Source of the DNA: Rhizobiaceae bacterium
Lineage (GTDB): Bacteria > Pseudomonadota > Alphaproteobacteria > Rhizobiales > Rhizobiaceae
DNA: 64,000 nt
Assembly: GCA_019635695.1 (NCBI GenBank)
Contig: JAHBYZ010000008.1
Coordinates: 57,874-121,873 of the forward strand
Direction: 5' to 3'
In this document: positions 40,978-50,293 of the stretch, piece by piece
Numbering within the stretch: position 1 is the first letter of the stretch
Layout: every line of letters starts with the position of its first letter
Notes under the pieces: model-generated
Database searches by the model: none
Told to the model about the DNA's origin: nothing
Seen by the model: the letters and a program-made list of their open reading frames with translations, nothing else
Program-made: the position numbers and the translations under genes

Positions 40978-42062
40978 GGACGCGATGCGCCGCCCTTTTC
41001 CATCAGGGCCAGCGCCTCGTCTGCGAGAAGCCGCGTCAGCGCACCCGCCGGCATTTCGCGACCCAGCCGGGCAGCCTGACCGGACCACAGCGACATGAAA
41101 TCGCCGGACCCGTTCTTTTCGGTGGCAGCCCGCAGCGGCGCCATCGCGCCGCCCGCCAGCGGGAAGACCGGGGCGGTGTCCGACATCGGCCCGACCTCGC
41201 GCATGATGCGGTTCACCATGCCTCGCGCGGGGCGGCCGGTGAAGACGTTGGTCAGCGCCGTCTCGTCCACCATCTCGCCGCGCAGCGCTGTGCGGTGCGG
41301 TGCCGCGACGCGAGCCTCGGGCGAAAACAGATAGGCCGTACCGATCTGCACCGCCGACGCACCGAGCACGAAGGCAGCGACGATACCGCGGGCGTCGGCG
41401 ATGCCGCCGGCCGCGATGACGGGCACCTTCACGGCGTCCACCACCTGCGGCACCAGCGCGAACGTTCCGACCTGCGTGGAGATGTCGTCGCCCAGGAAAT
41501 TGCCGCGATGACCGCCGGCCTCGAAACCCTGTGCGATGATGGCGTCGCAGCCGCGCTCGTCAAGCCATCGCGCCTCGGCCACTGTCGTGGCGGAGGAAAT
41601 GATCTTCGCGCCCGTCGCCCGCACCCTTTCGAGCAGCCGCCGGTCGGGCAGGCCGAAATGGAAGGAGACCACTTCCGGGCGGAACTCTTCGACGAGCTCG
41701 CAGAGCTGGTCGTCGAAGGGCGCGCGGTTGGAGACCGGGATCGGACCGTCCGGGTCGAGGCCGAATTCCCGGTAGTACGGCCGCAGCTTCTGGCGCCAGC
41801 GCACCTCGCGCGCCGCGTCCGGCACCGGCGGCGTGTGACAGAAGAAATTGACGTTGATCGGCTGGCCTGTCTGCTGGCGGATGATGGAAAGCTCACGGCG
41901 CACCTGCGCAGCGTCCATCGTCGCGCAAGGCAGCGATCCCAGGCCGCCAGCCTCGGCTACCGCGACGACCATGTCGGAGAACACGGGCCCCGCCATCGGC
42001 GCCTGGATGATAGGCAACCCGATGCCCAGCAGGTCGAGTATCCGCCGATCCGGCCAGTTCAT
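40974..42062 (-). CDS. Nitronate monooxygenase (NMO/2-nitropropane dioxygenase family)
   Basis: A 362-residue FMN TIM-barrel enzyme that oxidises alkyl nitronates such as propionate 3-nitronate, a plant and fungal toxin. Family signatures: LPIIQAPMAGPVFSDMVVAVAEAGGLGSLPCA near residues 16-47, VSFHFGLPDRRLLERVRATGAKIISSATTVAEA, IIAQGFEAGGHRG near 175-190 and VPVIAAGGIADARGIVAAFVLGASAVQIGTAYL. Start ATG at 42062; the promoter region upstream (42063-42190) contains the LysR-type dyad copy. Similar proteins also act as enoyl reductases, so the substrate is not certain. Confidence 0.85.
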   Translation of the reverse strand: MNWPDRRILDLLGIGLPIIQAPMAGPVFSDMVVAVAEAGGLGSLPCATMDAAQVRRELSIIRQQTGQPINVNFFCHTPPVPDAAREVRWRQKLRPYYREFGLDPDGPIPVSNRAPFDDQLCELVEEFRPEVVSFHFGLPDRRLLERVRATGAKIISSATTVAEARWLDERGCDAIIAQGFEAGGHRGNFLGDDISTQVGTFALVPQVVDAVKVPVIAAGGIADARGIVAAFVLGASAVQIGTAYLFSPEARVAAPHRTALRGEMVDETALTNVFTGRPARGMVNRIMREVGPMSDTAPVFPLAGGAMAPLRAATEKNGSGDFMSLWSGQAARLGREMPAGALTRLLADEALALMEKGGASRP

Positions 42063-42156
42063 GGGCGCCCCGCACTACGCCGCCGTCCATCGCGGCGCAC
42101 GGCGGCACTATCGGGATGTTGCCGGGCGACGGCAAACGAAAAGAAACTGGCGTTCC

Positions 42157-42173
42157 ATGCAATTTTTCTGCAT
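42157..42173. promoter_or_regulatory. ATGCA-N7-TGCAT dyad upstream of the nitronate monooxygenase gene
   Basis: ATGCAATTTTTCTGCAT has the same arms and the same seven-base spacer as the centre of the dyad in front of the LysR gene at 39815-39839. It is 95-111 bases upstream of the nitronate monooxygenase start, a normal distance for a LysR activation site. Confidence 0.55.
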
Positions 42174-42190
42174 CGCAGAGGGCGTTGCCC

Positions 42191-42751
42191 TCAGTCCGCG
42201 GCGGAAGCTGCCACCAGCTGCGACAGGATAAGGCCCTCGAGACGGGCTCCCGCCACCGCAGCGTCGCCACTGTTGTCGATGAGGATGGAGCTGCCTCGAT
42301 CGAAATCCACATCGCGCGCCATCCGATCCGCGAGGCGTCCGTCGCTGGCGCGAGCGCGCCCGGCCAGCCGCGCGGCCCGCAGGGCTTCATTGGCCGTGAC
42401 CTCCACCACCAGACGACGACGAAAGCGCCTCGCCACGTCGGCGAGGATGCTGCGTGAAACGTTGGCTATCACCACATGGCCGCAATCGATCCGCTGCAGC
42501 GCCGGCGACGGCAGGCCATAACTCAGCCCGTGGGCGCGCCAGTGCAGAGCCACCGATCCGCACGCGACGCGCGACGCGAATTCGTCCGCCGTGACCGGCT
42601 CGTGGTCCTCGTTCGTGTCGGCAGGGCGGGTGATGACGCGACGCACGAAATGGACACGCGGCTCGCTCGCCAGAAGGCTGCGCGCGATGCCCATGACCGT
42701 ATCCTTGCCGGCGCCGCTGGGGCCGACCACCGCGACGAACACGCCAATCAC
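42191..42751 (-). CDS. phnN: Ribose 1,5-bisphosphate phosphokinase PhnN
   Basis: A 186-residue guanylate-kinase-like P-loop kinase. Walker A is GPSGAGKD at residues 10-17; also HFVRRVITRP, LHWRAHGLSYGLP and a C-terminal ILIDNSG. PhnN makes 5-phosphoribosyl-1-diphosphate from ribose 1,5-bisphosphate, the last salvage step of the C-P lyase pathway. It overlaps phnM by four bases (ATGA) and ends the operon. Confidence 0.9.
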   Translation of the reverse strand: MIGVFVAVVGPSGAGKDTVMGIARSLLASEPRVHFVRRVITRPADTNEDHEPVTADEFASRVACGSVALHWRAHGLSYGLPSPALQRIDCGHVVIANVSRSILADVARRFRRRLVVEVTANEALRAARLAGRARASDGRLADRMARDVDFDRGSSILIDNSGDAAVAGARLEGLILSQLVAASAAD

Positions 42752-43884
42752 GCGACGCGCTCGCCTGCACTCCAGACGCCGCGGACGATCGGCACGCCGT
42801 CGACGTGGCGCACGCGCAGCAAATCGGCCCTGCGCCCCGTCTCTATGGCGCCACGGTCATCGAGGCCGACCGTGCGCGCCGGCGTCGATGTGACCAGCGC
42901 CAGCGACTGCGGCAACGAGATCGCCGCGACGTCCTCAGCAAGCTTGAACGCCGCGTGCAACAGGCTCGACGGCACATAGTCGGACGAGAGCACGTCCAGC
43001 AGGCCCGCCTCCGCCAGATCGCGGGCAGCGATGTTGCCGGAATGCGAACCGCCACGCACGATGTTGGGCGCGCCCATCAGAACGGAGAGCCCGGCTTCGT
43101 GCGAAGCGCGCGCGGCCTCCACCGAGGTGGGGAACTCGGCGAGCCGCACGCCGTCGCCGATGGCTTCCGAAACGTGGTCGAGCGTCGCGTCGTCATGGCT
43201 CGCCAGCGTCACCCCGGCGCCGTTGCAATACTGCGCAATCTCGCGCCGGTGCGGTGCCGAATAGCGGGCCGACTGCTGCTTGCGCATCTCCACATAGTCG
43301 GCAAACGCCTCGTCGCTCATGCCGCGTTTGGTCTTGTAGTAGAGTGTGTACTGCCCCATCGTCTGGAACTGACGCTGGCCGGGCGCGTGGTCCATCAGCG
43401 ATGCGAGCCTGACGCGACTGTCGCCGCGGAACTCGGCGAAGGCCGTCAGCACGTCTGGCGCCGACACCTCGCAGCGCAGATGGATGAAATGCTCGGCGCG
43501 CAGCCGTCCCTGCCGCTGCGCGGCATCGATGGCGTCCGCCAGCAGGCGCATCTCGCCCGGCGCGAAGCCCCCGTCCTCGTCGCGGCCCATGCGCAGGCAG
43601 TCGAACACGGTCGTAATGCCGGACGCGGCGATCTGCGCGTCGTGCGCCTGCACGGCCGCTACCGCGTTCCAGCGCACGCCGGGCCGAGGCGCGAAATGGC
43701 CTTCGAGATGATCGGTATGCAGCTCGATCAGGCCAGGAATCAGGAAATCGCCGCCGAAATCCTCGCCGATCGCGCCGCCTTCATCGATAGCGGCGATGCG
43801 CCCGCCCGCGATCCTGACCGATCCGTTGATCACGGCATCGGGCAGCACGATCCGCGCATTGCGGAACAGCTTCTCGGCTGACAT
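42748..43884 (-). CDS. phnM: Alpha-D-ribose 1-methylphosphonate 5-triphosphate diphosphatase PhnM
   Basis: A 378-residue amidohydrolase-fold enzyme that removes diphosphate from RPnTP to give 5-phospho-ribose 1-methylphosphonate, the PhnJ substrate. The metal motif is LIELHTDHLEGHFAPRPGVRW (HTDH at about 56-59), then TTVFDCLRMG, HLRCEV, SLMDHAPGQRQ and TLASHDDATLDHV near 245. ATG at 43884 is joined to the upstream gene through TGATG. Order here is DUF1045-phnM-phnN. Confidence 0.92.
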   Translation of the reverse strand: MSAEKLFRNARIVLPDAVINGSVRIAGGRIAAIDEGGAIGEDFGGDFLIPGLIELHTDHLEGHFAPRPGVRWNAVAAVQAHDAQIAASGITTVFDCLRMGRDEDGGFAPGEMRLLADAIDAAQRQGRLRAEHFIHLRCEVSAPDVLTAFAEFRGDSRVRLASLMDHAPGQRQFQTMGQYTLYYKTKRGMSDEAFADYVEMRKQQSARYSAPHRREIAQYCNGAGVTLASHDDATLDHVSEAIGDGVRLAEFPTSVEAARASHEAGLSVLMGAPNIVRGGSHSGNIAARDLAEAGLLDVLSSDYVPSSLLHAAFKLAEDVAAISLPQSLALVTSTPARTVGLDDRGAIETGRRADLLRVRHVDGVPIVRGVWSAGERVA

Positions 43885-44591
43885 CAGGCAAACCTCTTCG
43901 ACAGGCGCGTTCCAAACCAATGCAGCGACCGCACGACGAAGGGCTCTCCCGGTTGCGGTTCGACGAACAGCGCAAGCGCCGAAAGCTCCAGCGGTGCGTC
44001 GAGCAGCGGTCCGAAATGATCGATGATTGCCGCACGGGTTCGCGAGGCCTGCGCCGGCTCGACGCGGCCGGTGAGCGTCATGTGGAAGCGGAACGTCTCG
44101 AAGACGTAGGGATAGCCCCAAACGGTCAGCTTCTTGAGCTCGTCGGAGGTCAGCTGCGCCGGGTTGCGCCGCTCGAAATCACCATCGCTGAGCGGCGCGC
44201 GGAATCGGTCGAAGTCGCGGACCACGGCATCGGCGAGATCGTGCAGCGCGACGCTGTGTTCTGCGGGCACCAGCGCGAAGAAGCCGTCGAGCAATCCGAC
44301 CGCAGGACGCGGACCAGTCTCGCAAGCCCGGCCGGCTGCAAATACGTCCAGCGCCGTCAGGAGCTCGGCCTCTGTCGTACCGACTGCAAGCTCGAACGGC
44401 GCCTTCAGCGTGGCGTGAAAACCGTAGCGGCGCGGCGCGGCGGTGAGGAACGCCAATTCACCCGCGTCGATACCGGCGATGCTGCCGCGCGGCAGCACCT
44501 CGTTGCGGAAGGCGTCGCGGCCGAGCCAGCGATTGGCCGCGACCGTCAGCGGGTCGTCGGCGGGCGGCGTGAAATAGAGGGCGTAGCGCAT
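43884..44591 (-). CDS. DUF1045, phosphonate-operon 2H phosphoesterase-like protein
   Basis: A 235-residue protein of the group found in phn operons. It carries the two HxT motifs of the 2H phosphoesterase superfamily: YGFHATLKAPF near residues 57-67 and FRFHMTLTGRV near 170-180. This fits a cyclic phosphodiesterase role, such as opening a 1,2-cyclic ribose phosphate made by C-P lyase, in place of the metallo-hydrolase PhnP, which is absent from the window. Ends in TGATG with phnM. Confidence 0.82.
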   Translation of the reverse strand: MRYALYFTPPADDPLTVAANRWLGRDAFRNEVLPRGSIAGIDAGELAFLTAAPRRYGFHATLKAPFELAVGTTEAELLTALDVFAAGRACETGPRPAVGLLDGFFALVPAEHSVALHDLADAVVRDFDRFRAPLSDGDFERRNPAQLTSDELKKLTVWGYPYVFETFRFHMTLTGRVEPAQASRTRAAIIDHFGPLLDAPLELSALALFVEPQPGEPFVVRSLHWFGTRLSKRFA

Positions 44592-44637
44592 GGCGAGGTC
44601 CGGTCAGAGCCGATGCACCTAGGCGATTTGCGTGACA

Positions 44638-46008
44638 CTATGACGACTTGGCAGAGGCTTCCGGCGCAATCAGCCTCTGGCGCAGGTAGCTCGATATGCC
44701 GTCGAAAACGAACACCACGGCAAGGATCAGCAGCACCATGTAGGCAACATTCTCCCAGTCGGAATTTGTGCGCATGGCCTCCCACAGCTTGAGTCCTATG
44801 CCACCGGCGCCGACGGCGCCGATGATGGTGGCCGAGCGCGTGTTGGACTCCCAGAAATAGAGCGACTGCGCGAGGAACACCGGCAGTACCTGCGGCAGGA
44901 CGCCGAAGCGCTGGACGGCGGCCGGCGAAGCGCCAACCGACTTCACGCCCTCGCGCTGCCTGTCGTCGATATTCTCCAGCGCCTCGGAGTAGAGCTTGCC
45001 GAAGGTGCCGGTGTCGGTGAAGAAGATCGCCGAGATGCCCGCCAGCGGCCCCGGCCCGAAGGCGCGGGTGAAGAACAGCGCCCAGATCAGCATGTCGACC
45101 GAGCGCAGGAAGTCGAAGAAGCGCTTAGAGAGCTGGTTGACGACCACGCTGCGGGTGATGTTGCGCGCCGCCAGGAAGGCGAGCGGAAACGCCACCAGCG
45201 TCGCCAGCACGGTGCCGACGAAGGCCATGACGATGGTCTGGAGCAGCTTGGTCCAGACGTCGAGATGCTGCCATTCGGCGTTGTAGAGGATGTTGTTCCA
45301 CGCGAGCGACAGGTTCGAGCGCTGCGGATCGATGCGCTCGCCCGACCAGACCAGCGACAGCACCTCGACCGCGCTCCTGTTCCAGAACGGCGAATCCGGG
45401 TCGAACAGGAAATTCGCCCAGCCGAGGAAGCGGTGGCGGATCTTCACCTCGTCGTCCTCGATCTCGGCGCGTCCGGAGAAGCCGAAATCGACGATGACCT
45501 TCTGGCCCGGCGCGCGCTGTGCGGCCCATTCGGGCAGTGCGCCCGATGCATCGACGCGCTCGTCCGCAACGATGTCGGCGACCAACGTCTCGCCGCCGCG
45601 CGTCACCGTCACCCGTCCCGGCGCGATGTCGATGCGGCCCGCGCCGCTCATGTCGACCACCGCGCGCACCACCTCGCCCGAGGCGGAACTGGTGCGTTCG
45701 AGCCAGTCGGGATCGGGGTTGCGGCCCATCGGATCGAAGCGCGGGAAGGAGACGCGGAGGCTGTCGCCCTGAAAGCGTACGTTCGGGCGCGATTCGTAGC
45801 TCACCCAGTCGGCGAGATAGGCGCCGGCGATCTCCCAGCGCGCATTGGCGAACACGGCACCGATGGAGAAGAACCACCAGGCGAAGACGAGATAGGCGGC
45901 TATGCCCGCCGCGACCGCCCACGCGCCGATCGAGCGCCGGCCGGCGTCGAGGAACACGCCGGGATAGCGGGCGGCGATGTCGTTCTTCTGGATTTCGGTG
46001 AGGATCAT
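44638..46008 (-). CDS. phnE: Phosphonate ABC transporter permease PhnE2 with N-terminal extension
   Basis: A 456-residue permease. The last 260 residues are a standard PhnE domain (helices from LLQTIVMAFVGTVLATLVAFPLAFLAARN, the EAA-type GVKSVGASPAAVQRFGVLPQVLP, and ESNTRSATIIGAVGAGGIGLKLWEAM). In front lies a first helix (about 30-55) and about 150 residues of soluble, strand-rich sequence (residues 60-215) with no cysteine that would face the periplasm. E. coli PhnE is about 260 residues, so this is much longer. Start ATG 46008, two bases after phnE1 stop. Confidence 0.88.
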   Translation of the reverse strand: MILTEIQKNDIAARYPGVFLDAGRRSIGAWAVAAGIAAYLVFAWWFFSIGAVFANARWEIAGAYLADWVSYESRPNVRFQGDSLRVSFPRFDPMGRNPDPDWLERTSSASGEVVRAVVDMSGAGRIDIAPGRVTVTRGGETLVADIVADERVDASGALPEWAAQRAPGQKVIVDFGFSGRAEIEDDEVKIRHRFLGWANFLFDPDSPFWNRSAVEVLSLVWSGERIDPQRSNLSLAWNNILYNAEWQHLDVWTKLLQTIVMAFVGTVLATLVAFPLAFLAARNITRSVVVNQLSKRFFDFLRSVDMLIWALFFTRAFGPGPLAGISAIFFTDTGTFGKLYSEALENIDDRQREGVKSVGASPAAVQRFGVLPQVLPVFLAQSLYFWESNTRSATIIGAVGAGGIGLKLWEAMRTNSDWENVAYMVLLILAVVFVFDGISSYLRQRLIAPEASAKSS

Positions 46009-46010
46009 AC

Positions 46011-46988
46011 TCAGCCCCGGCCGAATTCGAATGCCTGGTTGCCGACGAGGCGCCGGCGCAGCCATGCCGAGAACTGATCGACGGCGATGATTGTGAGCAG
46101 CAGCAGGAGCACGATGGCCAGCGTCTTGGCCTCGTGGCCGCGGCCGATGGACAACCGCAGCGCCTCGCCTATGCCGCCGCCGCCGACGGCGCCGATGATG
46201 GTCGAGGCGCGCACGTTGATCTCCAGCCGCAGCAGCGCGTAGCTCAGGAAGTTCGGCATGACCTGCGGCACGATGCCGAACCAGACCCGCTCCAGCCAGT
46301 TGCCGCCGACGGCGCGCAGGCCCTCGTCCGGCTTCATGTCGGCGTTCTCCACCACCTCGAAGAACAGTTTTCCCAATGCGCCGACGGTGTGGATGGAGAC
46401 CGCGAGGATGGCGGGGATGGCGCCGAGCGAGAACACGGCGAGGAAGAAGCCGGCGATGACGATCTCCGGGAAGGCGCGCAGCACCTCCATGACGCGCCGC
46501 ACGACGAAACGCAGGAAACGGTTGGCCGTGAGGTTGCGCGCGGCGAGGAAGCAGAGCGGGAAGCCGAGGCCGAAGCCGATCAGCGTCGAAACCAGCGCGA
46601 TGTTGAGCGTCTCGACCATCAGGTAGACGTATTCGGGAACGTAGAGGCTCTGCGTCAGGTAGACTCGGCCCTCGGGATAATCGAACTTCAGGCTGCCGTC
46701 GGCGTAGGGCGAGGGCAGGTCGAACAGCGCCCGCCACACCTCCCAGCCGTCGCGCGGGATCAGTTGGTCGACGAAGTCGAAGAAATAGGGCAACCGGTCG
46801 AAGAATTTTCCGGCGTTGCTCTCGTTGGCGAACCAGAGCGAGCCGCCCATCGCCAGCAGCATGAAGGCGAGGCCGCCCCACGTGTGCCAGCGCCGGCGCG
46901 CATTGAGCTCGCGCCAGTGGCGTTCGACCATGCGGCCGGCATCGGAAAGCAGTGCGCCGCGGTCGCCGGCATCGGCCGCAATCGTCAT
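46011..46988 (-). CDS. phnE: Phosphonate ABC transporter permease PhnE1
   Basis: A 325-residue permease with the PhnE core from about residue 125 (LNIALVSTLIGFGLGFPLCFLAARNLTANRFLR), EAA-like DEGLRAVGGNWLERVWFGIVPQVMPNFLSYALLRLEINVRASTIIGAVGGGGIGEAL, and a shorter extension before it (first helix about 38-55). It pairs with PhnE2 as a heterodimer. 75 bp after phnD. Confidence 0.9.
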   Translation of the reverse strand: MTIAADAGDRGALLSDAGRMVERHWRELNARRRWHTWGGLAFMLLAMGGSLWFANESNAGKFFDRLPYFFDFVDQLIPRDGWEVWRALFDLPSPYADGSLKFDYPEGRVYLTQSLYVPEYVYLMVETLNIALVSTLIGFGLGFPLCFLAARNLTANRFLRFVVRRVMEVLRAFPEIVIAGFFLAVFSLGAIPAILAVSIHTVGALGKLFFEVVENADMKPDEGLRAVGGNWLERVWFGIVPQVMPNFLSYALLRLEINVRASTIIGAVGGGGIGEALRLSIGRGHEAKTLAIVLLLLLTIIAVDQFSAWLRRRLVGNQAFEFGRG

Positions 46989-47063
46989 GGAGAGCCCGTC
47001 TTCAAGCCGAAAGGAAGTGGCGCGCCGTGGGGTTTCCGCGACGCGCCGGCGAGGCGTTCAGGC

Positions 47064-47972
47064 TCAGGAGCCGATCTGCGCTTTGCGCGCGTCGACGATC
47101 GGCTGGTAGAACTCGTGCTTGACGTCCACGTAGCCCTTGAAGTCGCCGCCCTGGATCGCGGAGAAGCAGGTCGGGTCGGACTGGGGCAGGCCGGTCAGCA
47201 GGGTCTTGAAGGCGTCCTTCTCGGCCGCGTCGAGCGACGTGCGCACGACGATCGGGCCGTTCGGGATGAGCGGCGACTTCCACACCTCGGTCAGGTCGTC
47301 CATGTCGAGGATGCCCTTCTCCACCATCTTGGTGAGATTGCCGGAGGTGTAGCCGTCCTTCCACTCGCCGACGCCCGAACCGAAGGTGGTGCCAGCGTCG
47401 AAGGTTCCCTTCAGAACTTCGAGCACGAGGTTCTCGTGGCCGCCGCCGAAACCGGTCGAGCCGAAATAGTCCTTCACCGGCACGCCGCCGAGATCGGCCG
47501 GCAAGGTCACCGAGGGGATCAGATAGCCCGAGGTAGAGTCCGGATCGGCGAATCCGAGTTTCTTGCCCTTGAGGTCGGCGAGCGTCTTGATGCCGCTGTC
47601 GGCGCGGGCGACCATGATCGAATAGTAGCCGGTCGAACCGTCGGTCTGCACGGTGGTGAGGATCGGTTCCACCGCATTGGCGTTCTCGAGATAGATCTTG
47701 GCATAGCCCGAAGCGCCGAGCTCGGCGTAGTCGAGCGTGCCGCCGAGCAGGCCCTGGATCACGCCGTCATAGTCGGCGGCCGGGAACATCGACACCTTGG
47801 TGTAGCCGAGGTCGTTCTTCAGGTGGTCGGCCAGGCACTGGAAGTTGCGCAGACGATCGGCTTCGTTCTCGCCGCCGAGGATGCCGATGCGGAACTCCTT
47901 GTCGGCCGCCTGGGCGGAACCGGCGACGAGCGCGCCGAGCGCGACCGCCGCGAAAAGGACTTTCTTGAACAT
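47064..47972 (-). CDS. phnD: Phosphonate-binding periplasmic protein PhnD
   Basis: A 302-residue binding protein with a signal peptide cut after about AQA (residue 22). Family blocks: FRIGILGGENEADRLRNFQCLADHLKNDLGYTKVSMF, DYDGVIQGLLGGTLDYAELGASGYAKI, KKLGFADPDSTSGYLIPSVTL and GGGHENLVLEVLKGTFDAGTTF. GGAGAG precedes the ATG. It hands phosphonates to PhnC-PhnE1E2. Confidence 0.93.
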   Translation of the reverse strand: MFKKVLFAAVALGALVAGSAQAADKEFRIGILGGENEADRLRNFQCLADHLKNDLGYTKVSMFPAADYDGVIQGLLGGTLDYAELGASGYAKIYLENANAVEPILTTVQTDGSTGYYSIMVARADSGIKTLADLKGKKLGFADPDSTSGYLIPSVTLPADLGGVPVKDYFGSTGFGGGHENLVLEVLKGTFDAGTTFGSGVGEWKDGYTSGNLTKMVEKGILDMDDLTEVWKSPLIPNGPIVVRTSLDAAEKDAFKTLLTGLPQSDPTCFSAIQGGDFKGYVDVKHEFYQPIVDARKAQIGS

Positions 47973-48053
47973 GGTTCTCTCCTTGTGGATACCGGATCGC
48001 CCGGCCGCTTCGCTTTCGATCGGCCCTGAGCGGGGGCCAGCCGTTTGCCGCCG

Positions 48054-48896
<843 letters not shown>

Positions 48897-48954
48897 CGTT
48901 CCCGGTCTCGCCCGTTCTTCTCGGGGAGGACTATCGGGCCTGCATGAAGCGGCG

Positions 48955-48972
48955 ATGTCGCCTATGTGACGG
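48955..48972 (-). promoter_or_regulatory. PHO-box-like repeat before phnC
   Basis: Minus strand CCGTCAC-ATAG-GCGACAT, 59-76 bases upstream of the phnC start. The two halves fit CTGTCAT at 5 and 4 of 7 positions at the PhoB spacing of 11 bases. It shares the GTGACGG half with the better site before phnG. Confidence 0.45.
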
Positions 48973-49007
48973 TTTGACTACGATCCACAGGGCCGGCGGC
49001 GCGGCGT

Positions 49008-49622
49008 TCAGACCTTGCGGACGGGCTGGCGCAGCACGGTTCGCAGCTTCGCTGGCTCTGTCCGGCGCGGATCGGACAAATAGATCTCGTGATGATGGCC
49101 GTTGAAGGTCAGCCCCTGCGCCGGCATGATCTCGTCGTGCAGGCGGGCGAGCGCCGGCGCCTCATCATCGTAACTGCCGATGTGCAGCGACTGCAGGCTG
49201 CGGCCCTCGTCATAGGCTTCGAGCCGCAGCGACGGGGGTATCTCGCCGAGCTTCTTTGCGGATTTGGCCACCGCTGCCTCGAACATCGCCGCGTCGATGA
49301 AGTCTGGCGCCATGATCATCATGGTCCATTTCCACGCCGCCTTGTCGCGCGCGACGAAGGCCGCCGGATCGTCCGCCCACCACAGGCCCTCCAGCGGCAT
49401 CACGGCGTAGTCCTTGCCGAGTTGCGCCTTGGTGGCGAACTTCAGCGCGTAGCTGGTCGAGAACAACCATTCGACCGCCGTCTTGTATGCGTTGGAGGTA
49501 TTGGGATTGCCCTCGCCGTCGACCATGACGAACCGCAGCTTCGGCACGTCGACCTCGACGAACCTGCCGGATGGCGGTGCGTAGAGCGCCTTGAGCGTCT
49601 TCTTGAAGTCGATCTTGTCCAT
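49008..49622 (-). CDS. GyrI-like small-molecule-binding domain protein
   Basis: A 204-residue GyrI-like/SOUL-type domain protein: MDKIDFKKTLKALYAPPSGRFVEVDVPKLRFVMVDGEGNPNTSNAYKTAVEWLFSTSYALKFATKA at the start, GLWWADDPAAFVARDKAAWKWTMMIMAPDFI in the middle and GHHHEIYLSDPRRTEPAKLRTVLRQPVRK at the end. Family members bind small ligands or, as part of AraC regulators, sense drugs. It is placed between the phn acetyltransferase and phnC, the only non-phn protein inside the locus. Role in phosphonate use is unknown. Confidence 0.78.
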   Translation of the reverse strand: MDKIDFKKTLKALYAPPSGRFVEVDVPKLRFVMVDGEGNPNTSNAYKTAVEWLFSTSYALKFATKAQLGKDYAVMPLEGLWWADDPAAFVARDKAAWKWTMMIMAPDFIDAAMFEAAVAKSAKKLGEIPPSLRLEAYDEGRSLQSLHIGSYDDEAPALARLHDEIMPAQGLTFNGHHHEIYLSDPRRTEPAKLRTVLRQPVRKV

Positions 49623-49678
49623 CGCTGCGCTCCTCGACCACGACGTTAGCGGCAGAGGCGTCGTGCCGAAAAGCTGTC

Positions 49679-50293
49679 TCAGCCGCCGTGCTTCTCGAGG
49701 AAGGCTTCTGCTGACAAAATGCGGAAATCGTCGAGCGCGCCGCGCAGCCGCGCATGGTCCCAGTCCCACCATGCCAGCGCCATGAGCCGTTCGGTCGTCC
49801 CGCGGTCGAAACGTTCGCGCACGGGCCGCGCCGGCACGCCGGCGACGATCGTGTAGGGTGCGACGTCGCGCGTGACGACCGCGCCGGCGCCGACCACAGC
49901 GCCGTCTGCCACAGTCACGCCGGGCAGCACGGTCGAGCCGTGGCCGAGCCAGGTGTCGTGCCCGACCGTGACCCTCTTCGTCCGCCGCGCCGCAAAGAAC
50001 CCGGCCTCGTGCTCGGCGTCGTCCCAGTAGTCGGAGGCGCGATAGGTGAAATGGTGAAGCGTGGGGCGGTCCATCGGGTGATGCGTAGCGTTGAGGCGCA
50101 CGCTCGCGGCGATGTTGGAGAATTTGCCGATCTCGGCGCACCACGCCATGCAGTGCGCCATCAGGTAGGAATAGTCGCCGACCACCGTCTCGGAGAGGCG
50201 GCAGCCTTCGTCGATCTCGGTGTAGCGGCCGAGCCGGCAATCGTGCAGTTCCGCGGTCGGATGCACCAGCGGCTCGATCGATAGCTTGGGCAT
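49679..50293 (-). CDS. Phosphonate-operon left-handed beta-helix acetyltransferase
   Basis: A 204-residue hexapeptide-repeat acetyltransferase of the kind found in many phn operons (xenobiotic acetyltransferase-like). Repeats: IEPLVHPTAELHDCRLGRYTEIDEGCRLSETVVGDYSYLMAHCMAWCAEIGKFSNIAASVRLNATHHP, later KRVTVGHDTWLGHGSTVLPGVTVADGAVVGAGAVVTRDVAPYTIVAGVPARPVRERF. It may acetylate aminophosphonates before cleavage, as PhnO does in E. coli. TGATG coupling with phnL. Confidence 0.88.
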   Translation of the reverse strand: MPKLSIEPLVHPTAELHDCRLGRYTEIDEGCRLSETVVGDYSYLMAHCMAWCAEIGKFSNIAASVRLNATHHPMDRPTLHHFTYRASDYWDDAEHEAGFFAARRTKRVTVGHDTWLGHGSTVLPGVTVADGAVVGAGAVVTRDVAPYTIVAGVPARPVRERFDRGTTERLMALAWWDWDHARLRGALDDFRILSAEAFLEKHGG

